This document shows positions 31,570 to 39,938 of a DNA stretch of 64,000 bases, in pieces. The stretch is taken from contig JBMNLV010000013.1 of the NCBI GenBank assembly GCA_050953005.1, forward strand, positions 1 through 64,000. The letters run 5' to 3'. Numbering within the stretch: the first letter of the stretch is position 1; each line of letters opens with the position of its first letter. A program made the position numbers and the translations under genes. Source of the DNA: UBA6115 sp050953005 (GTDB lineage Bacteria; Bacillota; Clostridia; Christensenellales; Aristaeellaceae). The notes below the pieces were generated by a model. The model did no database searches and was not told where the DNA came from. It saw nothing but the letters and a program-made list of their open reading frames with translations.

Positions 31570-32892
31570 TTATTTATTGGCCTGCTCATACTGGCGCAGC
31601 AGCCCGTTCAGCTCATCCGCCATGGTCTCCACGGTCTCTTCCACGGAGAGGCCTTCGTCCAGCATCACGACGATGTTGTCCTGGATCGCATAGTAGAAGT
31701 CCTTGGCGGGGCCGACGGTGACGCTCTTCATCTCCGCCGGGGTCAGGGCCAGCTGTGCCATAGGCACCGCGTACAGGGGCTGTTTTTCTACCAGTTCCTT
31801 GTATGCGGGCACCTCCTGGGCGCCTGCGTTTACAGGCACATAGCCGGTAGCGGCGGCAAATTCAGCCTGTACCTGGGGGGAGGCCAGATATTTTATCAGT
31901 TCCCAGGCGGCAGCTTTTTTGGCATCGTCCTGCTTGTCAAACATCACCAGGCAGCTGCCCGATACGGTTGCGCCAACTTTAGCGTCGGCATTTACCTTGG
32001 GGTAATACCCGGCGCCCAGCTCAAAGGAGCCGCCGATTTTATCAAGCAGAGACGTGATATTGGAGGAGGAAGTGGTGTGGATGGCTAGCTGCCCTGCCAC
32101 AAACTGGTCGGTGGTGCCCGCCACGTTCTTCAGGACGCCCGCTTCATACATGGCCTTCCAATGGCTGAGGAAGGCGGCCAAAGCGCCGTTGTCAATGCAG
32201 ACCAGCTCGGTCGCCATTGCTTCGGAGCCGTTTCTGTTGTTGACCATATCGCTGCCCAATTGTCCCAGCCAGTTCGCCAGGGTGGGGGTGTTGGGCACCG
32301 CGGAATAGGCGATGACCTCCAGGTCATCGGCGGTTTTCTCCGGCAGCTTACCGCTCAGGCCGATAATGTCCTGGAAGGTTTCGGGCGCCTGGACACCGGC
32401 TGTGTCCAGCATCGTTTTATTGTAGAACATGATGGAGGTGGAGGCGGCAAAGGGCATGCCCAGCTTGACGCCCGAAAACTCCCAGTTGCCAAGGGTAATG
32501 GGCAGAATCTGGGCAATGTCATAGGCTGAGTCGGACTTCAGCGCGTCGTCCAAAGTGTAGGCGCGGCCGGAATTGAAATATGCAACCTTGCCTGTGGCGT
32601 CCAGGTTCATCACGTCGGGCAGCTGGTCATAGTTCTCGGCCGTCAGCACGCTGTTGAGCTTGGTGGTGGCGTCAGAATACTGCCCCTGGAACACCGCTTC
32701 CACAACAATTTGCTTGTCCTTGCCGATGGTGTCGTTAAATTCCGCCACAAACTTATCAACCATTTCACCGGCTTTATCGGACATGGAATGCCAGAAGACA
32801 ATGCCGGTGGGCTGGTCATCCGCCTGGGCGGACACACCCAGGGACAGCAGCATTACAAGGGCCAGGAACAGAAGGGAAATTCTTTTGGTCAT
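31570..32892 (-). CDS. Carbohydrate ABC transporter substrate-binding protein (UgpB/MalE-like)
   Basis: A 440-residue cluster B/D-type binding protein. The ATG at 32892 follows AAAGGAG. The signal peptide (MTKRISLLFLALVMLLSLGVSAQA) has no lipobox Cys. Family features are FWHSMSDKAGEMVDKFVAEFN at the N-terminus, QGQYSD...KLNSVLTAENYDQLPDV, and FVAGQLAIHTTSSSNI in the hinge region. The pattern resembles glycerol-3-phosphate or oligosaccharide binding proteins. It is third in the operon behind two permeases; no ATPase is encoded, so a shared MsmX-type ATPase is inferred. Confidence 0.9.
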   Translation of the reverse strand: MTKRISLLFLALVMLLSLGVSAQADDQPTGIVFWHSMSDKAGEMVDKFVAEFNDTIGKDKQIVVEAVFQGQYSDATTKLNSVLTAENYDQLPDVMNLDATGKVAYFNSGRAYTLDDALKSDSAYDIAQILPITLGNWEFSGVKLGMPFAASTSIMFYNKTMLDTAGVQAPETFQDIIGLSGKLPEKTADDLEVIAYSAVPNTPTLANWLGQLGSDMVNNRNGSEAMATELVCIDNGALAAFLSHWKAMYEAGVLKNVAGTTDQFVAGQLAIHTTSSSNITSLLDKIGGSFELGAGYYPKVNADAKVGATVSGSCLVMFDKQDDAKKAAAWELIKYLASPQVQAEFAAATGYVPVNAGAQEVPAYKELVEKQPLYAVPMAQLALTPAEMKSVTVGPAKDFYYAIQDNIVVMLDEGLSVEETVETMADELNGLLRQYEQANK

Positions 32893-32960
32893 GGTGTTAC
32901 TCCTTTTATGTGTATTCTATCTTCAGGAAGGAAAGCCTTCCGTGGACGCGGGATGACCGG

Positions 32961-33800
32961 TCATCCTACCAGGGCGCCGGCGGTCATGTTGCGGTGGAGG
33001 TTGCGCCTGAGGATCAAAAACAGCAGGAAAGAGGGAATAAGTGACAGCGCCACGCCCGCCAGCACGAGGTAATAGTTGGTATCCTCAAAGGAGGTGATCA
33101 TGGTGATGCCCACTTGAATGGTGCGCATCTGGTTGGTGTTGGTGACAAGCAGGGGCCAGAGATAGGCGTTCCACATGGTGATGAAGCTTTGCACAAACAG
33201 CGTTACCAGCACGGGCTTGGTTACCGGCAGCAGAATGGTGGCTAAAAAACGCAGGTCGCCGCAGCCGTCAATGGCTCCGGCGTCCCGAAGATCCCTGGGG
33301 AAGGTGAGGAAGGACTGGCGCAGCATGAACATCTGGGTGGCGCCCACAAAGGAGGTGATGGCCATGCCCAGATAGGTGTCCAGCAGCCCCAGGCGGCTGA
33401 CCGTCAAATAGTTGGTGACCAGCAAGGTATCCCCCGGCAACATCATTGTAGCCAGGATGAGGAAGAAAAATGCTTTTTTGAGGCGAAAATCGTAAAACGA
33501 GAACGCGAAAGCGGCGAATACAGCAAACAGCAAGCGCACGGTGGTGCCCATTGTGGCAACGATCAGGGAATTCAGGCCATAGCGCAGGAAAGGCACCCGG
33601 ACGATAGCGTCCTGAAAATTCTGTATGTAGCGGAAGCTCTTGGGCCAAAAAGTGGGCGGATAGGCGGAAAACTCCGACGCGGATTTGAAGGCCCCGAAAA
33701 TGCCGTACACAATGGGGAAAACAATGATGAGCCCCAGCGCCAGCGCCACCGCCTGCACCAGCGCGTTGGCAAGCCTTTCCTTTTGCTTCATGCTCATCAT
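32961..33800 (-). CDS. Carbohydrate ABC permease (MalG/UgpE type)
   Basis: A 279-residue six-helix permease. The EAA loop reads DLRDAGAIDGCGDLRFLATILLPVTKPV (residues ~175-205), contacting the ATPase. The N-terminus (LGLIIVFPIVYGIFGAFKS) is typical of MalG-type subunits. The start overlaps the upstream permease stop by 4 bases. Weak RBS AAAGGTG. Confidence 0.92.
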   Translation of the reverse strand: MMSMKQKERLANALVQAVALALGLIIVFPIVYGIFGAFKSASEFSAYPPTFWPKSFRYIQNFQDAIVRVPFLRYGLNSLIVATMGTTVRLLFAVFAAFAFSFYDFRLKKAFFFLILATMMLPGDTLLVTNYLTVSRLGLLDTYLGMAITSFVGATQMFMLRQSFLTFPRDLRDAGAIDGCGDLRFLATILLPVTKPVLVTLFVQSFITMWNAYLWPLLVTNTNQMRTIQVGITMITSFEDTNYYLVLAGVALSLIPSFLLFLILRRNLHRNMTAGALVG

Positions 33801-34648
33801 TGGTAGTGCACCTTTCTTTTCTCTACATAGAAAGCCAGCAAAGTAAAGGAAAAAGTAAGGACAAAGGCTACCAGGCTGACGCAGGCGGAGAGGCTGTAGT
33901 TGGCGGAGCCGTATCCGGAATTGAACATCATGAAAATGAGCGTTGTGGTGGATCTGGCGGGCCCGCCCTGGGTGAGGATGATCACGGGGCCGGATACCAT
34001 CATGGCCAGCACCATGTTGGTGAGTGCCACAAACAGGATGGTGGGGGAAATCAGCGGCAGCTGGATTTTGACAAACCGGGAAACAGGGCCTGCCCCGTCG
34101 ATGATGCCCGCCTCAATCAGCTGATCCGGCACCGCCCGGAAAGCGGAGAGGAACAGCAAAAAATCAAACCCGATGCCCATCCATACCGTGAGCATGAGAA
34201 TGCCGTACAATGCGTGTTCGCGGCTTTGATACCAGCCCAGGTCTATCCCCAGGGCGTAGTTCAGATAGCCGACAGTAGGATTGAGGAGCACCTTGAAGAT
34301 CATCGCCGCCGCTGACATGGCGATCGCCATGGGCAGGGTGAACAGCGTTTCGTACACGGGGCTCAAGCGCCGCTTTTTATTGGCCAGCAGCGCCAGCCCC
34401 ATGGTGAGCGCGACCGTGGCAGGAACGTTGATGGCGGTAATTTTCAGCGTGTTCTCAAGGGCGATTTTAAAATCCCGTCGGGAAAACAGATACTTGAAAT
34501 TCTCCAGCCCCGCGTAACCGGTGATGACCCCCTTGGCGTTGACCGTGCTGAAGCTGTACAGGACGGTTTTAATAAAAGGATAATAGATGAAACCAACGGC
34601 AAACAGCATAATCGGCAAAATAAAAAGATATGGCCGGGCTTTTTTCAT
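33797..34648 (-). CDS. Carbohydrate ABC permease (MalF/UgpA type)
   Basis: About 283 residues from the ATG at 34648 (MKKARPYLFILPIMLFAVGF). An in-frame extension to 34732 is possible but contains no good start. The EAA loop is QLIEAGIIDGAGPVSRFVKIQLPLISPT. Six membrane segments are visible. First gene of the sugar operon, 85 bases from its promoter. No strong Shine-Dalgarno precedes the chosen ATG, so the start is less certain than the identity. Confidence 0.85.
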   Translation of the reverse strand: MKKARPYLFILPIMLFAVGFIYYPFIKTVLYSFSTVNAKGVITGYAGLENFKYLFSRRDFKIALENTLKITAINVPATVALTMGLALLANKKRRLSPVYETLFTLPMAIAMSAAAMIFKVLLNPTVGYLNYALGIDLGWYQSREHALYGILMLTVWMGIGFDFLLFLSAFRAVPDQLIEAGIIDGAGPVSRFVKIQLPLISPTILFVALTNMVLAMMVSGPVIILTQGGPARSTTTLIFMMFNSGYGSANYSLSACVSLVAFVLTFSFTLLAFYVEKRKVHYQ

Positions 34649-34732
34649 CAGGCTGTGTCCGCCGGGCCTCAGTGCCCCTGCTGATTGGACGGTACTCACC
34701 TCCAATGCAATTCCAATACCTTCTGCATGCAT

Positions 34733-34761
34733 ATACTAACAACGCCTGTCTTGACTGTCAA
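34733..34761 (-). promoter_or_regulatory. Promoter and operator-like palindrome of the sugar operon
   Basis: Minus strand: TTGACA (34756-34761), 17-base spacer, TAGTAT (34733-34738). The -35 box is embedded in the near-palindrome CTTGACAGTCAAG, a plausible repressor site. Confidence 0.65.
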
Positions 34762-34764
34762 GGC

Positions 34765-35358
34765 ATCTCAACGCTTTCCGCCTACGGCTTTGCCCGCATT
34801 GATTTTTTCGGCAGAGAAGCGCTGTTCCGCATTTACCTGTTCACCCTGATGCTTCCGGGGTTTTTGAGCATCATTCCCCAATACCTTGTGCTGCAGGGCA
34901 TCGGCGCGCCCCCAGGCGGCTTGATCGGGACAAAAACCGGCTTGATTATTTTGTATACAGGTGTCGGGATTTGCGGCAACACCTTTTTCCTGCGCGGGCA
35001 CTTTGCCGCTCTGCCGAGGGAACTGGAGGAAGCGGCCAGGATTGATGGCGGATCCAATCTGACGATTTTCTGGCGGATCATGCTGCCCTTGATGCTGCCC
35101 TCGGTGGCTACCCTGGCGATCTTCTCAATCCAGGGAACATGGGAAGAGTTTTTTACCGCCAAGGTCATCCTGGGCGGCGTACAGCACAACATTACCTTGC
35201 CCATCCTGGTGCAGTCGCTGCGCGGCCAGCATGCAACGCGCTGGGAGTGGATTTTCGCGGCCTCCATTCTTACCCAGATCCCGATGCTGGTGTTCTTTAT
35301 GCTGTTTCAAAAGCATTTTGTTGTTTCCGGGCTGAGCGAAGGCTCCGTAAAGGCTTGA
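34765..35358 (+). pseudogene. Truncated carbohydrate ABC permease (MalG type) remnant
   Basis: From about 34765 the plus strand reads STLSAYGFARIDFFGREALFRIYLF and continues through the EAA loop ELEEAARIDGGSNLTIFWRIMLPLMLP to a normal MalG-like C-terminus (GLSEGSVKA). The first ~100 residues of a MalG subunit are missing. Upstream bases that stay open in frame (from 34630) are the antisense of the divergent operon's leader and do not look like a permease. The break coincides with the -35 region of that operon. Repeat A copy 3 begins at its stop codon. Confidence 0.8.
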
Positions 35359-35517
35359 TACTGAACTCCATCATAAATGCTTCGGCGGGGCGGTCTTTTC
35401 GCGGCTGCGCGTTGCCTCTTTCATTCGGCGCAGGCTTCGGCTACGCCTCATTCTTTCGGCTTAACGCAGCCATCAAAATCCTCACCCCATCAGTGTGTTT
35501 ACTCATTCGTTCAGTAT
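35358..35517 (+). repeat. Repeat family A, copy 3 (most complete)
   Basis: 160 bases with intact ends: ATACTGAAC at the left and GTTCAGTAT at the right are exact reverse complements, and pairing extends inward imperfectly for ~20 bases. The interior matches copies 1 and 2 (GCGGCTGCGCGTTGCC...TTTCATTCGGCGCAGGC). It starts on the last base of the permease-remnant stop codon. Bases 35518-35537 hold a further small inverted repeat, GAAACCG/CGGTTTC. Confidence 0.85.
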
Positions 35518-35617
35518 GAAACCGTTTTGGCGGTTTCACCAAACAGGATCATGCCATGATATGGCCTTGCCTCCGGTATAAAGACGCGCAGGGCGAAGGG
35601 AATCGAAACGGCTAACA

Positions 35618-35798
35618 GATATTGATTTCCGTCTTTGTTGCGCCGTCGCGCCGGGCCTCTGATCGCCCCGCTGTGTTATCTAACCCCAAGGCGGCTCAGG
35701 CCGCGCCATCGGTTCCTTTCCTTGGCAGGGAGAATCCTCGCCGTTTTGGATAACAGGAGAATCCTCGCCGTTTTGGATAAAAGGCTTTACATCAGACA
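35618..35798 (+). repeat. Repeat family B copy interrupted by an IS1111-like element
   Basis: GATATTGATTTCCGTCTTTG...CGTCGCGCCGGG...CTCTGATCGCCC matches the left and centre of the copies at 48300 and 63525. AGAATCCTCGCCGTTTTGG is tandemly duplicated here (about 35731 and 35758). The right end GGCTTTACATCAG stops at the insertion sequence; the missing ATCAGTAT resumes at 37404 on the far side. Confidence 0.75.
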
Positions 35799-35900
35799 AT
35801 ATGTAATGCCCCCGGGATTTGTAGAAACGAGGATTCACCTGTAAGATGAGTATGGAACTACTATCCACAGGGGTTACCACATACAAATTGGAGGCATTAC

Positions 35901-37025
35901 ATGGAACATTATAGCACACTTTACGTAGGAATGGATGTTCATCGGAACAGTTTTACTTTGGCACATTTTGCTTTGGATATGAAACAGCCGACAGGCACCG
36001 TCCAGACAGACAATGATTACCGCCGAATCGTTGCCTATGTGCACCGTCTCAGGGAGAAGTATGGACAGGAAACGCGGATCGTCTGCGGATATGAGGCAGG
36101 ATGTCTGGGATACACGCTGTACCATCAGTTAACCAAAGCGAAGATTGAATGCATCATTCTGGCGCCCACCACGCTGCCGTCCCCGCGCGGCGGGAAGCGG
36201 GTCAAGACCGACGGACGCGATGCCGCAAATATCGCGCAATGCCTGGCATACGGAACTTACAGCCCCGTTCATGTTCCCAGCGCCGGGGATGAGCAAGTCA
36301 AGGAATTCATCCGAATGCGCAATGACCATTGCCAGATGCTCAAGAAGCTCAAACAGCAAATCCTGTCCTTTTGTCTGCGGCATGGATACCTGTACAGTGG
36401 GACGCGAAGCAACTGGACGCAGGCGCATATGAAATGGCTGGATGCTTTGCAACCGGAAGGACTGCTGGGGGATACGCTGGAAGAATACCTGACCAGTTTT
36501 CGGTATCATCAAAACAAGCTGGAACGATTAGACAGACGCATTGAGGAGATCAGCAGGGAAGAAAGGTATCGGGAACCGGTTGGTCGGCTTTGCTGTCTGC
36601 TAGGCGTGAAACCCCTGACTGCGCTGTCCGTAGTGTCGGAGGTGAGCGATATGCATCGGTTTTCTACGGCGGAAAAGTTTGCGTCTTACCTGGGACTGGT
36701 TCCCTGCGAATATTCAAGCGGGAACAGTGTGCGGCGAGGGGGCATTACCAAAGCGGGCAATGTGCATGTGCGCGCCTTGCTGACGGAGGCGGCGCAAAGC
36801 TACACGCGGGGAAAAGTCGGTTACAAATCATCGGCTCTGAAAAAGCGGCAAAGCGGACAGAGCGAAACGGTAATAGCCTATGCGGACAGAGCCAATGAAC
36901 GGCTGAGAAGGAGGTACTATCAAATGACCTTACAGAACGGGAAGCGGGGCAATGTGGCGAAAACAGCCATCGCGCGGGAATTGGCCTGTTTTATGTGGGG
37001 ACTATTGACCGATCATGTGGCATAG
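35901..37025 (+). CDS. IS110/IS1111-family DEDD transposase (recombinase)
   Basis: A 374-residue protein, apparently intact. The N-terminal RuvC-like DEDD domain has YVGMDVHRNSFTLA (first Asp), VCGYEAGCLGY (Glu) and KTDGRDAANIAQCLAYG (two Asp). The C-terminal Transposase_20 domain has LLGVKPLTALSVVSEVSDMHRFSTAEKFASYLGLVP, then EYSSGNSVRRGGITKAGNVHVRALLTEAA with the serine used as nucleophile in the family. The ATG at 35901 follows AATTGGAGG. Such enzymes work with an element-encoded guide RNA to choose targets. Confidence 0.93.
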   Translation: MEHYSTLYVGMDVHRNSFTLAHFALDMKQPTGTVQTDNDYRRIVAYVHRLREKYGQETRIVCGYEAGCLGYTLYHQLTKAKIECIILAPTTLPSPRGGKRVKTDGRDAANIAQCLAYGTYSPVHVPSAGDEQVKEFIRMRNDHCQMLKKLKQQILSFCLRHGYLYSGTRSNWTQAHMKWLDALQPEGLLGDTLEEYLTSFRYHQNKLERLDRRIEEISREERYREPVGRLCCLLGVKPLTALSVVSEVSDMHRFSTAEKFASYLGLVPCEYSSGNSVRRGGITKAGNVHVRALLTEAAQSYTRGKVGYKSSALKKRQSGQSETVIAYADRANERLRRRYYQMTLQNGKRGNVAKTAIARELACFMWGLLTDHVA

Positions 37026-37391
37026 AGTGTAGTACCACAGCCCGTGAACGCAGTCAAGGCTGCTTCGCACCGCTGACGCGGCAAGGCCTTGACAGCATCC
37101 ACAGGCTGAGGTAACGGTCACACAAGAGGATGCAGGGCATCCTCCGCGCCAAACGGCGCTACAACCACTGCTGAACAAAAAGCAGGAAGACCAACAACGG
37201 TCGGGTGATCTGCGGTAATACTATGGCGGCACCTATGTGATCCCCGAAATCAGAGCGCAGCGCCCACGGCGAACCATTGACCTGCGGTATCCAATCCGCG
37301 TATATCAGAATGGCCAAGGCCGGATTTGAATGAAAGGGCTTCTATACTTTTTGTTGAATGATCTCATCACGGATCATTCCCCCTTGACAAA
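37026..37391 (+). ncRNA. Predicted IS1111 guide (bridge/seek) RNA region
   Basis: The ~365-base 3' non-coding flank of the transposase contains no ORF but has several stems, for example GGATGCAGGGCATCC and CAAGGCTG...GGCAAGGCCTTG. In IS1111-group elements the guide RNA is made from this position. TATATCAG (37301-37308) matches the target junction sequence CATATCAG at 37401-37408, a possible guide loop. Exact RNA ends cannot be fixed by eye. Confidence 0.45.
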
Positions 37392-37479
37392 GGGGCATTA
37401 CATATCAGTATTTATTTGTCAGTTGACTTTGTCCTGACAATCATATTATATGAAAATCAATAAAGACGGAGGTGTTGTT

Positions 37480-38076
37480 ATGAGCCCTGAAAACATATCC
37501 GGAATTATTGCGACTGTTGTTGCGTTGATGGGAATTGCGTTGATTGGTGCAATTCTTGCTTTTCTCGCTTTAAAAAAACAAACGGCTGCGGACGCTGCTG
37601 TTAAAAATCGGATTGCCTGGATCAGCGAAGTTCGCGCGCTGATTTCTGAGTTCATTGAGCTTTGCATTCCTTATATGGACGCTGAATATGACGAAGACTT
37701 GCCGTTTGATGATGACATTTGCGCGAATATTCAGAAGCGTGAAGCAATATATTTCCACATACAGCTTTATATACACCCATACAACGACACTTACCGCGCG
37801 CTGGACGCCATGCTGCGGGAATGCCTTAAACCGTATATGAGCAATAATGATATTTTTAAAGTAATAGAAGCCTGGCGATTGGTGCTTTCAGCTTTTGGGG
37901 AACATTTAAAAAGCGAAGCCGGTGTTCATTTTTGGGGAAAACGCGCTCCCGATGCGATACACCCGAGCGAAGGGGTTCAGGCTGGTCAAAAAGCATGGGA
38001 AAAGGACGCTAAAGAATTTCTCAAGCCATTTACGGATGAACTGAAAGAACTTGAAGATACATGGCAAAATCAATAG
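37480..38076 (+). CDS. Hypothetical membrane-anchored protein
   Basis: 198 residues from the ATG at 37480 (GGAGGTG 7 bases upstream). One N-terminal membrane helix (GIIATVVALMGIALIGAILAFLALK, residues ~7-31) is followed by a helical cytoplasmic domain rich in acidic residues (WISEVRALISEFIELCIPYMDAEYDEDLPFDDD). The pattern is common in small 'DUF' proteins of accessory regions. I do not recognise a specific family. It is the first gene past the IS1111-like element. Confidence 0.65.
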   Translation: MSPENISGIIATVVALMGIALIGAILAFLALKKQTAADAAVKNRIAWISEVRALISEFIELCIPYMDAEYDEDLPFDDDICANIQKREAIYFHIQLYIHPYNDTYRALDAMLRECLKPYMSNNDIFKVIEAWRLVLSAFGEHLKSEAGVHFWGKRAPDAIHPSEGVQAGQKAWEKDAKEFLKPFTDELKELEDTWQNQ

Positions 38077-38203
38077 CATCCTGCGAAGCGAGGAATTGGA
38101 AGGGTATTTAAAATCTTATTAAAATATCAACTACCGCAAACGCGTCAGTCACCGGCAAGGGGCCATCCTTTCCCAGGAACAGCCCCTGTTTTCCCATGCC
38201 CGA

Positions 38204-38542
38204 TCAAGCTTTTGACGTTTCCTTGCCTGTTTCGTCCTGCGGGGCTTCGGACTGGGCGCCGATGCTCTTGATCGCCTTTAGCAGCTCATACACGCCGCCC
38301 GAACCGGACGCGATGCCGAACCCGCCGAATACGCGGCCCACATCAGACGCCGCATCCTGCACCCCCAGCAGCACAAGCAAATCCAGATCAAACACAAAGG
38401 CCAGCCCGAAGCCGCCCACCAAGGCCAGGATCAGGACAATGATCTCCCTGACCTTGTCACGCACTTCAAACCGCACCATATACCGCTTGATCCACTCAAT
38501 GACCCACCACAACAATACGGCGAAGATTAAATATGTCTGCAT
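38204..38542 (-). CDS. Small holin-like membrane protein
   Basis: 112 residues. The ATG at 38542 follows AAAAGGAGGGA. It has an N-terminal helix (YLIFAVLLWWVIEWI), a charged turn (KRYMVRFEVRDKVRE) and two closely spaced hydrophobic stretches (IIVLILALVGGFGLAFVF and LDLLVLLG), then a polar C-terminus. Size and topology resemble phage-type holins, but no endolysin is next to it. It lies 18 bases downstream of the radical SAM gene, so the two may be co-transcribed. Confidence 0.5.
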   Translation of the reverse strand: MQTYLIFAVLLWWVIEWIKRYMVRFEVRDKVREIIVLILALVGGFGLAFVFDLDLLVLLGVQDAASDVGRVFGGFGIASGSGGVYELLKAIKSIGAQSEAPQDETGKETSKA

Positions 38543-38560
38543 AGTTCCAAGTCCCTCCTT

Positions 38561-39595
38561 TTATTGATGATGATCCATGCCCCACTCATGCATCAAGCGG
38601 CGGAGCAGGTCTTCTTTTTCATACAGCTTTGCGCTGTCAGGGTTCCCGTAGCGGCGCGCAAGCTCTGACGTCGGAATCGACCTGTTCGCTATCATGCCCG
38701 GCGCCGTGCCGTCACGGTATGCCTTCATAATGGCGTCCACGCCGTCGGTTTTCAGATTGCCCAGCCGCCACCACGCTGCGGGCTCGGCGGTGTTCGGGTA
38801 GACGTTGTAATCGGCGTCCACCGCCACGCTTGGAATATTTGTGCTGAGATCCGGCGGCGCGTGATCGCGAAGCAGCCCGGGAAGCAGCTCGCGTTCCGGT
38901 TTGCCGAGCCGGTTCAGGCCGTCTCGCGACAGGGCGGCCATCCCGTCCGGTATCGATGCCACATCCGCTTGCTCAACCCGCTCGCTTTCCAGCCCGTAAC
39001 CGCAGCCCTCCGGGGAGATGCCGCCGATGAAGAAGCTTGTGATGCCGTATTCCCTGATCAGTTTTAGAAACTCGCCTAACTCGGGCAGGCAGCGCTTGGT
39101 CAAAAACAGCTGCCAGCGGGGAGTGATCCCGGCCGCCTGGCAGCGCCGTGTCGCCGCGAGCTGGTCGCGGAACGCGCCGCGCCGCCTCATTCCCCAGTCA
39201 GTGCTTTCTTCCATGCCGAAAAAGCTGATCTGGCATGCCTTCGGCGGGAGCGTTGCCGCCCAGCTTGCGTATTCCGCGTCCCGGGCGAGCCGCCAGGTGG
39301 ACAGCAGCTCAAACCGCTGCGCGCGCCCCGGCGAGGACAGCTCCTGCTCAAGCGCCCACAGCCCGCGGTAATCGTCGCGGTAGTCCGGCTCGCGCCACCA
39401 TGAGAAAAAGGCCAGTTCGGCGATGCTGTCCCCGTTTTCGTCGCGCCAGCTTTTGAACCGCGCGGCGATCCGCTTAAACTCGTCAACGCTCATCCGGCTG
39501 TTTTTCTTGTTTCCGAGCCAGCAGTGCCGGCAGCGGTTGGGACAGCCCGCCAGATCGACCGTGACGCCCAGGTAGCTCATGTCAAAATCGCTCAT
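38561..39595 (-). CDS. Radical SAM protein
   Basis: A 344-residue protein. CPNRCRHCW (residues ~18-26) is the CxxxCxxC motif that holds the [4Fe-4S] cluster cleaving S-adenosylmethionine. The rest of the TIM-like barrel is recognisable (FFSWWREPDYR, QISFFGMEESTDWG, TSFFIGGISPEGCGYG). Near the C-terminus, SVAVDADYNVYPNTAEPAAWWRLGNL resembles the region where SPASM proteins bind extra clusters, but the cysteines are absent. Substrate unknown. No precursor peptide gene is evident nearby. Confidence 0.8.
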   Translation of the reverse strand: MSDFDMSYLGVTVDLAGCPNRCRHCWLGNKKNSRMSVDEFKRIAARFKSWRDENGDSIAELAFFSWWREPDYRDDYRGLWALEQELSSPGRAQRFELLSTWRLARDAEYASWAATLPPKACQISFFGMEESTDWGMRRRGAFRDQLAATRRCQAAGITPRWQLFLTKRCLPELGEFLKLIREYGITSFFIGGISPEGCGYGLESERVEQADVASIPDGMAALSRDGLNRLGKPERELLPGLLRDHAPPDLSTNIPSVAVDADYNVYPNTAEPAAWWRLGNLKTDGVDAIMKAYRDGTAPGMIANRSIPTSELARRYGNPDSAKLYEKEDLLRRLMHEWGMDHHQ

Positions 39596-39830
39596 TTTTC
39601 AGGGTTCCTTCAAGGGTTCATGTTTCGCAGCTGATGAATGATTTCAATTTAAATCAAACCCATAGCTCAATTTATGCTAATGATTGCGTTTTCGCAATCA
39701 GGATATCAGCCCGCTGTGTTCCGCTTGGCTGGAATTGCATGTATAATCAAGCTCCGGGAGCAGTCTTTCCGGGCTTTGAGCGCCAACAGGCATCGCGATT
39801 GGGAAAAGTCATCCCAAAGGAGGCGGATCA
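39596..39830. other. Intergenic region with no supported gene
   Basis: I see no gene in these 235 bases. GCGTTTTCGC at 39687 is a small inverted repeat, and TATAAT at 39742-39747 could be a -10 box for the short frame that follows, though no good -35 is at the right distance. Confidence 0.4.
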
Positions 39831-39902
39831 GTGAGCACCTTTCAAAAAGCCCGCGCGTTCGTTTGCCGCAACGCCCGCCCGCTCGACCCGGCGCGGTTTT
39901 AA
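39831..39902 (+). pseudogene. Truncated gene start (23 codons)
   Basis: A GTG start with AAAGGAGGCGGATCA directly upstream opens a 23-residue frame (MSTFQKARAFVCRNARPLD) ending at TAA. The opening resembles the start of a larger uncharacterised protein family (STFQKARAFxYRNARPLDLARF). Here it stops where that family would continue, so it looks like a surviving 5' fragment. It may alternatively be a real small ORF ahead of the GNAT gene. Confidence 0.45.
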
Positions 39903-39938
39903 ATATGCTGTATCTGAAAGGAATGGGAGGTTGGTTTA

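Larger units (their letters stand above)
35799..37405 (+). mobile_element. IS110-family insertion sequence, IS1111-like group
   Basis: ATATGTAATGCCCC (35799-35812) and GGGGCATTACATAT (37392-37405) are perfect 14-bp inverted repeats bounding one DEDD transposase gene. Subterminal inverted repeats, a short 5' flank (~90 bases) and a long 3' flank (~365 bases) are features of the IS1111 group. Outside, the flanks ACATCAG (left) and ATCAGTATT (right) rejoin to give an intact family B repeat end (ACATCAGTATT), so the target and a short shared ATCAG core are visible. The true ends probably lie a few bases outside the inverted repeats. Confidence 0.85.

Noticed and set aside
34630..34764. N-terminal extension of the plus-strand permease frame
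   Set aside because: It runs antisense through the leader of the divergent sugar operon and does not resemble a permease N-terminus.
38204..39595. Prophage remnant
   Set aside because: Only one holin-like gene; no integrase, lysin or structural genes in the neighbourhood.
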